From assembly GCF_005221325.1 (NCBI RefSeq), contig NZ_CP039888.1, positions 2,369,501 to 2,433,500 of the forward strand: a DNA stretch of 64,000 nt, given 5' to 3'. The translations under genes and the position numbers were made by a program. Source of the DNA: Agrobacterium tumefaciens (lineage in GTDB: Bacteria; Pseudomonadota; Alphaproteobacteria; Rhizobiales; Rhizobiaceae). The notes under the pieces were generated by a model. The model was given only the letters and a program-made list of their open reading frames with translations, had not been told where the DNA came from and ran no database searches. Numbering within the stretch: the stretch's first letter is position 1; each line of letters opens with the position of its first letter. Below, piece after piece: positions 48,491 to 58,089 of the stretch.

Positions 48491-48795
48491 CAGAACCTCG
48501 CGGCGTTTTCCCGTGCGCCCATTCAGACAGGACGCCCCCAAGCAACAGCACATGACGAAAGAATGTGCATTGCACCAACCGCGACGTTTAATCACATGGG
48601 GGCGTCATCACAAGCACATTTCATGACCGATTCGAATTTAATCGATTGGTTCACGAATTTTTTTTGGATTTTTTCATGTCAAAATAAAAAATCGAGCGTT
48701 TCCAAGATTTACGCCCTCAAAATATTTACCTTTACGTAATTCAGAAAAGGTGTAATTTACGATTGGTTAACCTCGAAAACCGGAGCATGACGCTC
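48491..48795. other. Divergent AT-rich region between sdhC and the small secreted protein gene
   Basis: These 305 bp should contain the sdh promoter (minus) and that of the secreted protein (plus). Very A/T-rich runs lie at 48655-48735. A TTGACA -35-like element reads on the minus strand at 48683-48678, but no good -10 sits 17 bases away, so I do not call a promoter. TTACGTAA occurs at 48732-48739, shared with the palindrome upstream of mdh. No gene is visible. Confidence 0.5.
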
Positions 48796-49164
48796 ATGTT
48801 ACAGCGCCGAATCGCTGCCCTGGCCATGATGGTCTCAGGCGCCATTTTCACCTTCGCGCCACCGGCAGCGGCAGAGGGTTTTTATGGCCGCCACCCATAT
48901 CGGCACCATCAATCCGAGGTAAGCTTCTCCACCGATGGGTTGCCATCCGCCCTCCCCGGCGGCACCTATGTCGGCGGCATATCGGCGCTACGGGTGCGCG
49001 GAAACGGTAATTATTTCGCGATCAGCAGCGGATTTTCGCGAAGAAGTGTAACGGACAGAGCGGGCGTACAGCTAGCCCCCAAGGCGAAAATCATCTCTGT
49101 CCATGCCGAAAACGCAGACGATGCCTGCGCATACGAACATGGCGTCTGCATCATCAGGCCCTGA
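48796..49164 (+). CDS. Small secreted protein of unknown function
   Basis: This 122-residue protein has a clean Sec signal peptide (MLQRRIAALAMMVSGAIFTF, cleavage after about PPAAAEG). The mature region is rich in Gly, Ser and His (GRHPYRHHQSEVSF) with an ALRVRGNGNYFAISSGFSRRS stretch and two closing cysteines (DDACAYEHGVC) that could form a disulfide. I do not recognise a family. The start at 48796 has GGAG ten bases upstream; an ATG at 48787 is too close to that site. It is divergent from sdhC and converges on the methyltransferase gene, with their ends adjacent. Confidence 0.65.
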   Translation: MLQRRIAALAMMVSGAIFTFAPPAAAEGFYGRHPYRHHQSEVSFSTDGLPSALPGGTYVGGISALRVRGNGNYFAISSGFSRRSVTDRAGVQLAPKAKIISVHAENADDACAYEHGVCIIRP

Positions 49165-49809
49165 TCAGATAAAACGCCACACCGTGGTCTTCTTCACTTC
49201 GCTGTCTTCCAGCGCCCGCGTCACCGGCACCTGATAGGTCGCCTCGGCACGAAGGCGCTCTTTGGGCAGATAGGCCCGTCCCGGATCGCCGACGAGCACG
49301 CTCACACCCTTCTCCGTCAGCTCCAGAAACCACGGCACGAGACGGTCGGCAAAGGCGCGGTCGTAGAATACGTCGCCCGCCAGCAGGACATCGGCCTCGA
49401 CAGGCTTGCCGACCAGATCGAGCCCCGTAAAGCCGATATCCACACCATTGAGCGCCGCATTCAACCGAATGGCCGTTTCCGTCCACGGATCGATATCCGC
49501 GGCCAGAACTTCGCTGGCGCCGGCCTTTGCAGCCGCGATGGCAACCAGTCCGGAGCCACTGGCAAAATCCAGCACGCGCTTGCCGCAAACGCTTTCAGGA
49601 TGATCGAGAACGTAACGGGCAAGCCCCTGCCCGCCCGCCCAGGCGAAAGCCCAGAAGGGCGGCGGCAGGCCGATCTCTTCCAGCTCATCCTCCGTCTTCA
49701 ACCATAGCTCATGCGCCTCGGTGGCAAGATGAAGACGCAGCTCCGGCACATGCGGCGGATGCATGGTGCCGGTGTTGTCGAGAATGAAGCGCTCGGGATC
49801 GGTCCTCAC
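49165..49809 (-). CDS. METTL20-like (ETF-beta type) protein lysine methyltransferase
   Basis: This 214-residue seven-beta-strand SAM methyltransferase has the SAM loop RVLDFASGSGLVAIAAAKAGA, the acidic strand EVLAADIDPWTETAIRLNAALN, and the post-II motif LLAGDVFYDRAFADRLVPW with the DxxY signature of the METTL20 group. The N-terminus PERFILDNT then PPHVPELRLHLATEAHELW is typical of bacterial members. An Agrobacterium METTL20 homologue has been reported to methylate ETF-beta and ribosomal L7/L12 lysines. The start is probably the GTG at 49809, seven bases after the EVE-domain gene. It is last in a five-gene operon starting with tsaD. Confidence 0.85.
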   Translation of the reverse strand: MRTDPERFILDNTGTMHPPHVPELRLHLATEAHELWLKTEDELEEIGLPPPFWAFAWAGGQGLARYVLDHPESVCGKRVLDFASGSGLVAIAAAKAGASEVLAADIDPWTETAIRLNAALNGVDIGFTGLDLVGKPVEADVLLAGDVFYDRAFADRLVPWFLELTEKGVSVLVGDPGRAYLPKERLRAEATYQVPVTRALEDSEVKKTTVWRFI

Positions 49810-49816
49810 CGAAGCA

Positions 49817-50260
49817 TCAATCCGGCGATTTCGGCGGATTGGTGAGGCCGCCCATGCGGCAGACCTCAAGATATTCCTCTTCCGTCACCGGCTGCACGGA
49901 AAGCCGCATGGAGGTGACGAGCGACATCTTCTCCAGCTTCGGGTTCGCCTTCACATCCTTCAGGGAAACCGGCTGCGGCACGTCGCAGACCGCGCGAATA
50001 TCGACGCAATCCCACTTCAGATCACCTTCCGCAGTCGAATCCGGATGCGACAAGGCGCAGACTTCGACGATGCCGACGACATCCAGCCCTTCATTGGAGT
50101 GATAGAAGAAACCCTTGTCGCCGATCTTCATGGCGCGCATGTTGTTGCGGGCCTGATAATTGCGCACACCGGTCCACTCTTCGCCGGCCTCGCCCTTGGC
50201 CTTCTGCATTTCCCAGGACCATTTGAACGGCTCGGACTTGTAAAGCCAGTAATTCGCCAT
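49817..50260 (-). CDS. EVE-domain protein (thymocyte nuclear protein 1-like)
   Basis: This 147-residue protein is a single EVE domain: MANYWLYKSEPFKWSWEMQKA, then WTGVRNYQARNNMRAMKIGDKGFFYHSNEG with the conserved RNYQARN stretch, and GIVEVCALSHPDSTAE. EVE domains belong to the PUA-like/YTH superfamily and are thought to bind modified nucleobases in RNA or DNA. The gene lies between the YciI-like gene (6 bp upstream) and the methyltransferase (7 bp downstream), so it is part of a tight operon. The ligand is unknown. Confidence 0.92.
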   Translation of the reverse strand: MANYWLYKSEPFKWSWEMQKAKGEAGEEWTGVRNYQARNNMRAMKIGDKGFFYHSNEGLDVVGIVEVCALSHPDSTAEGDLKWDCVDIRAVCDVPQPVSLKDVKANPKLEKMSLVTSMRLSVQPVTEEEYLEVCRMGGLTNPPKSPD

Positions 50261-50266
50261 GCTCGC

Positions 50267-50560
50267 TTACGCTCCCGGATTATTGAAGACCCAGTTATAG
50301 GGCTTCACGTCAACGCTTTCGAACAGGCCAGCCTTGGCATAGGGGTCGGCCTCGGCGAGAGCCTTGGCCGCTTCGATATCGGCAGCTTCCACGATCACAA
50401 GGCTGCCATTCGGCTTGCCTTCCGCATCCAGAAACGGGCCGGCGATCTTCAGCGTGCCCTCGGCATTCAGCCTGTTCAGATGCTCCAGATGAGCGGGGCG
50501 CGTTTCCATGCGCACGTTCAGATGGCCGGGCTTGTCCTTGCAGATAAAGGCAAACAGCAT
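50267..50560 (-). CDS. YciI-like protein
   Basis: This 97-residue protein has a ferredoxin-like fold: MLFAFICKDKPGHLNVRMETRP, HLEHLNRLNAEGTLKIAGPFL and a closing SLVIVEAADIEAAKALAEADPYAKAGLFESVDVKPYNWVF. The conserved His and Asp of the family (R.AH..HL, DPY) are present. YciI proteins resemble muconolactone isomerase-type domains; their cellular role is not firmly known. The start at 50560 is chosen over a nine-codon extension. It sits between gpsA (27 bp) and the EVE gene (6 bp). Confidence 0.9.
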   Translation of the reverse strand: MLFAFICKDKPGHLNVRMETRPAHLEHLNRLNAEGTLKIAGPFLDAEGKPNGSLVIVEAADIEAAKALAEADPYAKAGLFESVDVKPYNWVFNNPGA

Positions 50561-50587
50561 TGTCGTCTCCTTATGGTCGGCCAACAT

Positions 50588-51571
50588 TCATTCAGTGGTG
50601 ATGGGCCGTGTCATCAATTGTTGCATGGCGCTCGCCACATCCAGATTGCCATCGATAATGGCGGCCACCGCTTCGGTAACCGGCATGTCGATTACGTGAT
50701 CCTCGCCGAGCCGGGCGGCAACGGCTGCCGCAAAGGCGCCCTCCACCAGCCCGCCGGACATGTCCTTGCCCTCACCCCGACCGAGCGCGATGCCGAAACG
50801 CAGGTTGCGCGACTGGTGGCTCGTGGCCGTCAGCACCAGATCGCCGAGGCCGGAAAGACCGCGCACCGTATCTGCCTTGCCGCCCATGGCGACGATGAGA
50901 CGAGACATTTCGGCAAGCCCACGCGAGATCAGCGCCGCCCGGGCGGAATCGCCGAGCCCCGCGCCTTCGACGATACCGGCGGCAATGGCGAGAACATTCT
51001 TCAGCGCCCCGCCCAGCTGCACACCAATACGGTCTGTCGAGGCATAAAGCCGGAAGGTCCTACCCGAAATCGTGGTCGCCAGCCGTTCGGCAACCGCCGC
51101 GTCCTCTGCCGCGATCGCCATGGCGGTCGGCAAGCCGCGCGCAATATCGGCAGCAAAGCCCGGACCGGACAGAACCGCAATGGGATGATGCGGCAGTTCC
51201 GCCTCCAGAAGTTCCGTCAGCAGACGACCGGAGCTGCGGTCGATACCCTTTGCGCAGGTGACGATGATAGAGTCATTAGCCAGATAAGGGCCATAGTGCC
51301 GGGCGGCGTCGGCATGGGCCTGCGAGGGCATGGCGAACAACACGATACTGGCGCCAGCCAGCACATCCGGCTCGGCCGAGAATTCAAGTGCATCCGGCAG
51401 GTCCACGCCCGGCAGGGCCGCCTCGTGCACCCGGTCGCTCCTGAGATCAGCCACCAGCGCCGGATCGCGACCTAGCAGGGTCACATCATGCCGGTTTTCC
51501 AGCGCGATGACGACGGCGAGCGCAGTTCCGAAGGCACCGGCGCCGATGACGACGATTTTTTCCCGCTGCAT
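50588..51571 (-). CDS. gpsA: NAD(P)+-dependent glycerol-3-phosphate dehydrogenase
   Basis: This 327-residue enzyme makes sn-glycerol-3-phosphate for phospholipids. The N-terminal loop [17 protein letters not shown] binds NAD(P)[20 protein letters not shown] contains the conserved lysine, [20 protein letters not shown] and [17 protein letters not shown] hold the catalytic lysine, and [18 protein letters not shown] is the C-terminal signature. Its start overlaps the tsaD stop by one base, so translation is probably coupled. Confidence 0.97.
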   Translation of the reverse strand: MQREKIVVIGAGAFGTALAVVIALENRHDVTLLGRDPALVADLRSDRVHEAALPGVDLPDALEFSAEPDVLAGASIVLFAMPSQAHADAARHYGPYLANDSIIVTCAKGIDRSSGRLLTELLEAELPHHPIAVLSGPGFAADIARGLPTAMAIAAEDAAVAERLATTISGRTFRLYASTDRIGVQLGGALKNVLAIAAGIVEGAGLGDSARAALISRGLAEMSRLIVAMGGKADTVRGLSGLGDLVLTATSHQSRNLRFGIALGRGEGKDMSGGLVEGAFAAAVAARLGEDHVIDMPVTEAVAAIIDGNLDVASAMQQLMTRPITTE

Positions 51572-52671
51572 CAGGCCTTCGCTCCCCTTTTTCCGAAACC
51601 GATCAATGTCTCTGCGCTACCGTCAAGCGGCCAGCGAGAGCGCGGCGCGACCTCTAGCGCATCGGCCTCCTTGCCTTCCCCCATGCGCTCCAGCCCCGCC
51701 CATGCAATCATCGCAGCATTATCGGTGCAAAGTCGGTGCGGCGGCGCAACGAAGCGGAAGCCGTTGATATCGCAAAGTGTCTGCAGGGTCTGGCGGATTT
51801 CCTGGTTGGCGGCTACGCCGCCGGCCACCACAAGAGCCGGCTGCGTTTCCAGATGCGGAAACTCCTGTTTGAAACGCGCAAGGCCACGGCCGATACGGTC
51901 TTTCAGGGTGCGCGACACAGCCTTCTGGAAGGAGGCGCAAATATCGGCGATATCCTGCTCCGAAAGCGGTGCGATGGCGGTCGCGGCCTGCCGCACCGCT
52001 GTCTTCAAGCCCGAGAAGGAAAAGTCGAGCCGTGCTTCACCCACCATCGGGCGCGGAAGCGGAAACCGGTCCGAGTCACCCATCGCCGCCGCTTTCTCGA
52101 CCGCAGGCCCACCGGGATAGGGCAGGCCGAGAAGCTTCGCAGTCTTGTCGAAGGCTTCACCCAAAGCGTCATCGATGGTGGTGCCCCAGCGCTCGTAGTC
52201 GCCAACACCGCGCACCAGCACCAGCTGCGTGTGGCCACCGGAGACGAGCAGCATCAGATAGGGGAAAGACAGACCATCAGTCAGTCGCGCCGTCAGCGCG
52301 TGACCCTCCAGATGATTGATGGCGTAAAGCGGTTTGCCGGCCGCCTTGGCGATGGCCTTGCCGGTCATCAGCCCCACCAGCAGCCCGCCGATGAGACCGG
52401 GGCCGGAGGTGGCGGCAATGGCGTCGACATCGGCAAGGGTGACGCCCGCCTGCTCCAGCGCTTCTTCCACCAGCGTGTCCAGCGCCTCGACATGGGCGCG
52501 CGCGGCAATTTCCGGCACCACACCGCCATAGGCGCTGTGTTCCTCAAGCTGCGACAAAACGACGTCGGAAACGATCTCGCCACGCCCGTCCGCATGCCGA
52601 ACCACAATGGATGCAGCGGTTTCGTCGCAGCTTGTCTCTATGCCGAGGATACGAAGAAAGGGGGTCATCAA
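51571..52671 (-). CDS. tsaD: tRNA threonylcarbamoyladenosine transferase TsaD
   Basis: This 366-residue ASKHA-fold enzyme transfers threonylcarbamoyl to A37 of ANN-decoding tRNAs with TsaB and TsaE. It starts [18 protein letters not shown], carries the metal motif [12 protein letters not shown] (His-x3-His about 117-121), and has [32 protein letters not shown] and [16 protein letters not shown]. It is the first gene of tsaD-gpsA-YciI-EVE-METTL20 and diverges from hemC across 70 bp. Translation may begin at either of two adjacent ATGs. Confidence 0.97.
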   Translation of the reverse strand: MMTPFLRILGIETSCDETAASIVVRHADGRGEIVSDVVLSQLEEHSAYGGVVPEIAARAHVEALDTLVEEALEQAGVTLADVDAIAATSGPGLIGGLLVGLMTGKAIAKAAGKPLYAINHLEGHALTARLTDGLSFPYLMLLVSGGHTQLVLVRGVGDYERWGTTIDDALGEAFDKTAKLLGLPYPGGPAVEKAAAMGDSDRFPLPRPMVGEARLDFSFSGLKTAVRQAATAIAPLSEQDIADICASFQKAVSRTLKDRIGRGLARFKQEFPHLETQPALVVAGGVAANQEIRQTLQTLCDINGFRFVAPPHRLCTDNAAMIAWAGLERMGEGKEADALEVAPRSRWPLDGSAETLIGFGKRGAKA

Positions 52672-52741
52672 ATCTGTTCGTTCATTGCGATCATGCGCTG
52701 AGTTGGTCTAAGACAACTCCGGTAACAATGGATAGACGCGG

Positions 52742-53671
52742 ATGCAAACAAAACCTTTCCGAATCGGCACGCGCGGCAGCCCGCTGGCGCTCGCGCAGGC
52801 TTATGAGACCCGCAGCCGGCTGATGGCGGCGCACGGTCTTCCGGAAGAAATGTTCGAAATCGTCGTGCTCTCCACCAAGGGCGACCGGATCACCGACCGC
52901 GCCTTGTCGGAAATCGGCGGCAAGGGCCTGTTCACGGAGGAACTGGAGAACCAGCTTCTGTCCGGCGAACTCGATATTGCCGTGCATTCCTCCAAGGACA
53001 TGCCGACGGTTTTGCCTGAGGGCCTCTATCTTTCTGCTTTCCTGCCGCGTGAGGACATGCGCGATGCCTTCATCGGCCGCACGGCACCGAAGCTTCTGGA
53101 GCTGCCGCACGGCGCCGTTGTCGGCTCCGCATCTCTGCGCCGCCAGGCATTGATCCGCCGCCTGCGCCCGGATCTCAGCGTCATCGTTTTCCGCGGCCTG
53201 GTCGACACGCGTCTGCGCAAACTCGAAGAAGGCCAGGCGGATGCGACGCTTCTTGCCTTTGCCGGCCTGAAGCGGCTCGGCAAAGACAACGTGCCGACGG
53301 AAATTCTCGATCCGAAAGAATTTCCCCCCGCGCCGGCCCAGGGCGCGATCGGGGTCGAGAGTCGCATCGGTGATGCTCGCATGGATGAATTGCTGGCTCC
53401 CATAAACGACCGGCCCACCTATGACGCCGTGACTTGTGAGCGCGCCTTTCTGGCAGCACTTGACGGTTCCTGTCGTACCCCCATTGCCGGTTACGCCACC
53501 TGTGACGGTGAGGACGTCCGTTTTTCCGGCCTGATCCTCACCCCAGACGGCCAGACAAGCCACGGCATCGAAATCTCTGGCAACCGCAGGGACGCATTGA
53601 TACTGGGGAAAAAGGCCGGCGAAGAGGTGCGCGCCAAAGCGGGCAGCAATTTCTTCGAAGGCTGGAGCTGA
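52742..53671 (+). CDS. hemC: Hydroxymethylbilane synthase (porphobilinogen deaminase)
   Basis: This 309-residue enzyme polymerises four porphobilinogens. Motifs are [29 protein letters not shown] with catalytic Asp-region residues, [13 protein letters not shown] and [14 protein letters not shown]. The dipyrromethane-cofactor cysteine is in [17 protein letters not shown] (about residue 246). It starts a rightward operon with hemD four bases downstream, and acts in the same pathway as the hemA enzyme at 9-10 kb. Confidence 0.97.
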   Translation: MQTKPFRIGTRGSPLALAQAYETRSRLMAAHGLPEEMFEIVVLSTKGDRITDRALSEIGGKGLFTEELENQLLSGELDIAVHSSKDMPTVLPEGLYLSAFLPREDMRDAFIGRTAPKLLELPHGAVVGSASLRRQALIRRLRPDLSVIVFRGLVDTRLRKLEEGQADATLLAFAGLKRLGKDNVPTEILDPKEFPPAPAQGAIGVESRIGDARMDELLAPINDRPTYDAVTCERAFLAALDGSCRTPIAGYATCDGEDVRFSGLILTPDGQTSHGIEISGNRRDALILGKKAGEEVRAKAGSNFFEGWS

Positions 53672-53675
53672 GCCG

Positions 53676-54416
53676 ATGCGGATCGTCGTCACCCGGCCGC
53701 AGCGTTCGGGCGAAAGGACGGCCGCAAAGCTCGAAGCGCTTGGCCATGCGCCGGTGCTTCTTCCGCTGTTTCATCCCATCCATCATGGCGAACGCGCCAC
53801 CTCGGCGCTGTCCACCCCGCTGGCGGCCATCGCGGTAACCAGCGCGGAAGCCGTACAGGCGCTGGACACATTCGGGGGGCAGCTGGCACCGCATCTGTCG
53901 AAACCGCTTTTTGCCGTCGGCGGAGCAACCGCGCAAGCGGCGGAAAAAGCTGGCTTCGGGCAGATATTCACCGCGTCAGGAGATGCCCTCGGTCTGACTG
54001 CACTGGTGACGGAGCACCGCGCCTTTTTTTCCGAGGAACAACCCCTGCTCTATCTCGCCGGCAGGCCACGTGGCTCAGTCTTCGAGGAAGGCCTTGCCGC
54101 AGCGGGCATTCCCTTCAGAACGGTCGATTGTTACGAGATGCTGCCCTCGGACGTCTCCGAAAACATGCTTGAAACGGCCCTTCTCCACACCGCTGCCGAT
54201 GTAGTCCTGCTCTATTCGTCCGAAGCGGCACGGGCTTTTTTTAGCCATGTGTCGGCGGAAAAATATGTGGGTGCGCTGGCGGCGGTCCAGTTCATCTGCA
54301 TCAGCCGCAATGTGCTTTCTCTGGTTCCGGAAATTTTCCGCTCAAAATCCATCGCCGCCGAAGAGCCGAGCGAGGCGGCGATGTTCGAACTTCTATGCCA
54401 GTACTCTGGAACCTAA
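53676..54416 (+). CDS. hemD: Uroporphyrinogen-III synthase
   Basis: This 246-residue HemD-fold protein starts MRIVVTRPQRSGERTAAKLEALGH and has two alpha/beta lobes. Conserved features include AVTSAEAVQAL, FAVGGATAQAAEKAGF, LLYLAGRPRGSVFEEGLAAAG and DVVLLYSSEAARAFF. HemD sequences are very divergent; identification rests on these motifs plus position four bases after hemC. It closes the tetrapyrrole ring with inversion of ring D. Confidence 0.93.
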   Translation: MRIVVTRPQRSGERTAAKLEALGHAPVLLPLFHPIHHGERATSALSTPLAAIAVTSAEAVQALDTFGGQLAPHLSKPLFAVGGATAQAAEKAGFGQIFTASGDALGLTALVTEHRAFFSEEQPLLYLAGRPRGSVFEEGLAAAGIPFRTVDCYEMLPSDVSENMLETALLHTAADVVLLYSSEAARAFFSHVSAEKYVGALAAVQFICISRNVLSLVPEIFRSKSIAAEEPSEAAMFELLCQYSGT

Positions 54417-54489
54417 TTGGCGTTCGCCTCTTTCCTTTGCCGCCGTCACTGACTAGGTTTAGACTACTGCAGGCAGAAATGAGGTTGTC

Positions 54490-55950
54490 ATGGTATCGGG
54501 AAAGCCGCCACGCCACTCCAAGTCCAAAGCCGAACCGGTCACAATCGACCTGGACGCGAAAGACGTGAAAGCGATTTCTGCCGACGGGGACACTGCCAGA
54601 GTGGACGAAAAACCCGGTGACCAAACGCCGGTCGCAACGACAGAGCCAGGTGTCGCAGAAACAAAGCCCGCAGCAGCAGCAGCGAGCAACCCTGCTCCCA
54701 TCTGGGACCAGCCGCACAAAACCCCTCTTGAGCCGGAGCCTAATGTCGGCAAGACGGAATCGGCGTCTGCGGCGCCAAAGGCGGAAAGCTCTGCGGACAA
54801 GCCGAAGGAACCCGTTTCACCAACTGCCGTCCCACCAAAAGTCGATGCAGGACCGGCAACGGGCACCGCCGGGACGAGCGCCGCTTCGGCTGCCGCAGCG
54901 GCTTCCAAGCCGAGCTTTGGCTCCACGGCCTCCTCCAGCACATCCGGCAACGCCTCTTCTTCCGCTGCTGCAAAACCCTCGACCGCCACCTCCTCATCGG
55001 GGGCGGCGAAGCCCTCCACGCCGCAGCAAGTGGAGCGCAAACAGGCGGCGACCTCTGGATTGGTTGCGGCTGGCATCGTTGGCGGTCTGGTGGCACTCGC
55101 CGCCGCCGGCAGCATGCAATATGCCGGCATCCTGCCTTCCTTTAACGCAGGCAGAGCCGGAAGCGATGAAATCGCAGCGCTGAAAACCGATATCACCGGC
55201 CTGCGGCAGCAACTCGCCAACGCTCCGGCGGCAGACACCTCGGCCCTGGAACAGCGCATCGCAACGCTCGAAGGGGCGAAGGGTGAAGCTCCGCAGGTGG
55301 ATGGCCTTTCGGAAAAAATCACCGCGCTGGAAACTGCCCTGCAGTCGGAGCGATCCGCGCAGGCGGCCGCTTCATCGGAACTGACGCGCCGCCTTGCGGA
55401 TGCGGAAGCCAAGATCAACGAGCCGCGCGACGATATCGAAGTCGCCCGTGCGATTGCGTCGGCCGCACTGAAGGCAGCGATCGATCGCGGCGGACCCTTC
55501 CTCACCGAACTCGACACGCTCTCCAAGGTCACGCCCGACGATCCGGCCATCGCCTCGCTGCAATCCTTCGCCGCCACGGGTGTGCCGTCGCGTTCGGAGC
55601 TGATGCAGAAATTCCCTGATATCGCCAATGCGATGCTGTCGGCCATCAACCAGCCCGATCCCAATCAGGGCATCATGGAACGTCTGACCGAAAGCGCCTT
55701 TTCGCTGGTGAAAGTCCGTCCGGTCGGAAATATCGAGGGCGAGACAGCCGACGCGATGATCGCGCGCATGGAAAACAAGCTGCGCAACGGCGATCTGCAG
55801 GGTGCGGCACTTGAATGGAACGGGCTTCCCGAGGCGCCCAAGACGGCATCCGCCGACTACAAAAAATCTCTGGATGCGCGTATCGAGGTCGAAAATCTGG
55901 TGGGCGGCACGTTGAACCGTGCCATTACCAGCACCGGCAGGCAGGGGTAA
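54490..55950 (+). CDS. Alphaproteobacterial mitofilin/Mic60 homologue
   Basis: This 486-residue protein starts with a long cytoplasmic Ala/Pro/Ser/Lys-rich disordered region (about 1-185). One membrane helix follows (about 190-214, SGLVAAGIVGGLVALAAAGSM), then a periplasmic coiled coil (about 225-325, DEIAALKTDITGLRQQLANAP onwards) and a C-terminal mitofilin domain (about 335-486). This is the architecture of mitochondrial Mic60, which shapes cristae; alphaproteobacterial homologues contact outer-membrane proteins and typically sit after hemD, as here. HemY follows four bases later. Some annotation calls this COG4223; the function in a non-phototroph is not established. Confidence 0.85.
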   Translation: MVSGKPPRHSKSKAEPVTIDLDAKDVKAISADGDTARVDEKPGDQTPVATTEPGVAETKPAAAAASNPAPIWDQPHKTPLEPEPNVGKTESASAAPKAESSADKPKEPVSPTAVPPKVDAGPATGTAGTSAASAAAAASKPSFGSTASSSTSGNASSSAAAKPSTATSSSGAAKPSTPQQVERKQAATSGLVAAGIVGGLVALAAAGSMQYAGILPSFNAGRAGSDEIAALKTDITGLRQQLANAPAADTSALEQRIATLEGAKGEAPQVDGLSEKITALETALQSERSAQAAASSELTRRLADAEAKINEPRDDIEVARAIASAALKAAIDRGGPFLTELDTLSKVTPDDPAIASLQSFAATGVPSRSELMQKFPDIANAMLSAINQPDPNQGIMERLTESAFSLVKVRPVGNIEGETADAMIARMENKLRNGDLQGAALEWNGLPEAPKTASADYKKSLDARIEVENLVGGTLNRAITSTGRQG

Positions 55951-55954
55951 GGGC

Positions 55955-57586
55955 ATGACCAGAATTCTGACTTTCGCCGTTATCGTTCTGGCGCTCGGTT
56001 TTGGTTTCTCCTGGCTGGCGGACAGGCCGGGTGTGCTTTCCATCGTCTGGCAGGGCCAGCTGATTGAAATGAGCCTGATGGTCGCCGCCTCGATCATCGC
56101 GGCGCTGGTTGCCGCCGTCATGCTGGTCTGGTGGGTCGTCAACGCCATCTGGACCTCGCCCAATGCCGCTCGCCGCTATTTCCGTGCTCGCAAACGCGAC
56201 CGCGGTTATCAGGCCCTGTCCACCGGTCTCATCGCCGCCGGCGCCGGCAATGCCATCCTCGCCCGCAAGATGACAGCCCGCACGCAAGGACTGCTCAGCG
56301 CCGATCAGGAGCCGCTGATCCATCTGCTCGATGCGCAGGCCGATCTCATCGAAGGCAAATATGACGAGGCGCGCCGCAAATTCGAAGCGATGGCCCGCGA
56401 CCCCGAAACCCGCGAGCTTGGCCTTCGTGGTCTTTATATTGAAGCACGTCGTCAGGGTGCTTACGAAGCCGCCCAGCAATATGCCGAGGACGCAGCGGAA
56501 AAGGCACCCTACCTGCCTTGGGCCGCGCAGGCGACGCTTGAAAACCGTTGTCGCAATGGGCAGTGGGACGATGCCATCCGCCTGCTCGACCGGCAGAAGG
56601 CGGCAAGCGTGATTGAACGTGGTGAAGCGGAACGGCTGAAGGCCGTGCTTCTCACCGCCAAGGCCGGCGAAAAGCTGGAAAGCGATCCGGTGAGTGCGCG
56701 AGAGGACGCCAAGCATGCTCTCAAGCTCGCAAAGAGCCTCGTTCCGGCAGCGCTGATCGCGGCAAAATCCTATCTGCGCGAAGACAATCTGCGCAAGGCG
56801 GCCACGGTTCTGGAGCCCGTGTGGAAGAACGACCCGCACCCGCAGATCGCCCAGCTTTATGTCCGCGCCCGTAGCGGCGATACCGCCATAGACCGGCTGA
56901 AACGCGCCGAGCGGCTGGAAAGCCTGAAGCCCAACAATATCGAATCGCTGTTCGCCGTGGCGCAGACAGCGCTCGACGCCAAGGAATTCGCCAAGGCCCG
57001 GGCCAAGGCCGAGGCAGCCGCGCGGATCGAACCGCGCGAAAGCATCTTCCTGCTGATGGCCGACATCGAGGAGGCCGAAACCGGGGATCAGGGCCGGGTG
57101 CGCTACTGGATGGCGCAGGCGCTGCGCGCGCCGCGGGACCCTGCCTGGGTTGCCGATGGTATCGTTTCGGAAAAATGGCTGCCGGTGTCGCCCGTCACCG
57201 GCCGTCTCGATGCCTTCGAATGGAAAGCGCCTTTTGGCCAGCTCGAAGGACCCGTCGAGGACCTGGCGATCGAAAACGCGATTGCCGCAGCACCGGCAAG
57301 AGCAGCGCCGGCAAGGGCCGAACCGGCTGTAAAGACAATCATTGTCGAAGCCGCCCCGGAGGCCCGTGCGGAGCCGAAACCCGTCCCGGCCACGCCGATC
57401 GAGGTGAAGCCGATCGTCTCCACCGCGAAGGAGAATAAGCCCGTCCCGATCGAAGCGCCGGTGGGAGCCGATGCGTCGGATAAAAAGGCCGACGCCGTGC
57501 CGTTTTTCGGCGGTGCGCCGGATGATCCGGGTGTCAAGAAACCCGGCGCGGAAGCCGAACCCAAGACCCGGCTCAAACTCTTCTGA
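55955..57586 (+). CDS. hemY: HemY-like membrane protein with TPR repeats
   Basis: This 543-residue protein has two N-terminal membrane helices (about 4-24 and 38-64, the second ending VVNAIWTSPNAARRYFRARKR, typical of HemY). TPR-like helical repeats follow (about 85-420, for example LGLRGLYIEARRQGAYEAA), then a Pro/Ala/Lys-rich disordered tail (about 440-543). HemY proteins lie next to hemCD in many proteobacteria and are linked to heme synthesis or envelope organisation, but have no known catalytic activity and are not the protoporphyrinogen oxidase of the same name in Gram-positives. The start at 55955 has AAGGG upstream. Confidence 0.9.
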   Translation: MTRILTFAVIVLALGFGFSWLADRPGVLSIVWQGQLIEMSLMVAASIIAALVAAVMLVWWVVNAIWTSPNAARRYFRARKRDRGYQALSTGLIAAGAGNAILARKMTARTQGLLSADQEPLIHLLDAQADLIEGKYDEARRKFEAMARDPETRELGLRGLYIEARRQGAYEAAQQYAEDAAEKAPYLPWAAQATLENRCRNGQWDDAIRLLDRQKAASVIERGEAERLKAVLLTAKAGEKLESDPVSAREDAKHALKLAKSLVPAALIAAKSYLREDNLRKAATVLEPVWKNDPHPQIAQLYVRARSGDTAIDRLKRAERLESLKPNNIESLFAVAQTALDAKEFAKARAKAEAAARIEPRESIFLLMADIEEAETGDQGRVRYWMAQALRAPRDPAWVADGIVSEKWLPVSPVTGRLDAFEWKAPFGQLEGPVEDLAIENAIAAAPARAAPARAEPAVKTIIVEAAPEARAEPKPVPATPIEVKPIVSTAKENKPVPIEAPVGADASDKKADAVPFFGGAPDDPGVKKPGAEAEPKTRLKLF

Positions 57587-57600
57587 CCAACAGGCTATCG

Positions 57601-58089
57601 ATGTTCCAGCAAATACAGTCGTTCATTCAGAACCTCGTCGGCCCGAATGCGGGTGATTTCAGCCCTGATGATCTGAGGGTAGCGGTCGCCGCCCTCTGTT
57701 TCCAGGTGATGGAAGCGGATGGCACCGTCTCGAAAAGCGAGCGTCACCGCCTGCGTGAAATCCTGCACGAATATTACCATCTCGATGGCGGCAAGCTCGA
57801 TGCCCTTCTCACCGCCGGTCAGGAGGCCGGCAAGGAGGCCGTCGATTATTACCGCTTCACCGCCGATATCCGCCGCCATCTCGACGAAGATCAGCGCGTG
57901 GAGCTTATTGGAATATTATGGGATATTGTTTACGCTGACGGCGAACGAAGCGAAATGGAAGATCATGTGATCTGGCGGGTAGCCGATCTGCTTGGTGTTT
58001 CCGTGCGCGACAGGGTTCTGCAACGTCAGCAGGCCGCCACGAGGTCCGGGCCCGCTGAAGAAAGCGAAAACGAAGACGATGCTGTTTGA
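57601..58089 (+). CDS. TerB family protein
   Basis: This 162-residue all-helical protein has the TerB-type metal-binding pattern seen twice: CFQVMEADGTVSKSERHRLREIL (residues about 33-55) and ILWDIVYADGERSEMEDHVIWRVADLLGV (about 103-131), each with acidic residues and DG turns that could bind a divalent ion. TerB domains occur in tellurite-resistance and membrane-stress modules, but a lone TerB in an alphaproteobacterial operon has no established role. The next gene overlaps its stop by 11 bp. Confidence 0.88.
   Translation: MFQQIQSFIQNLVGPNAGDFSPDDLRVAVAALCFQVMEADGTVSKSERHRLREILHEYYHLDGGKLDALLTAGQEAGKEAVDYYRFTADIRRHLDEDQRVELIGILWDIVYADGERSEMEDHVIWRVADLLGVSVRDRVLQRQQAATRSGPAEESENEDDAV

Noticed and set aside
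48655..48684. Sigma-70 promoter for sdhC based on TTGACA
   Set aside because: The -35-like TTGACA is good, but the sequence 17 bases downstream (AAATTC) is a poor -10, so the call would be arbitrary.
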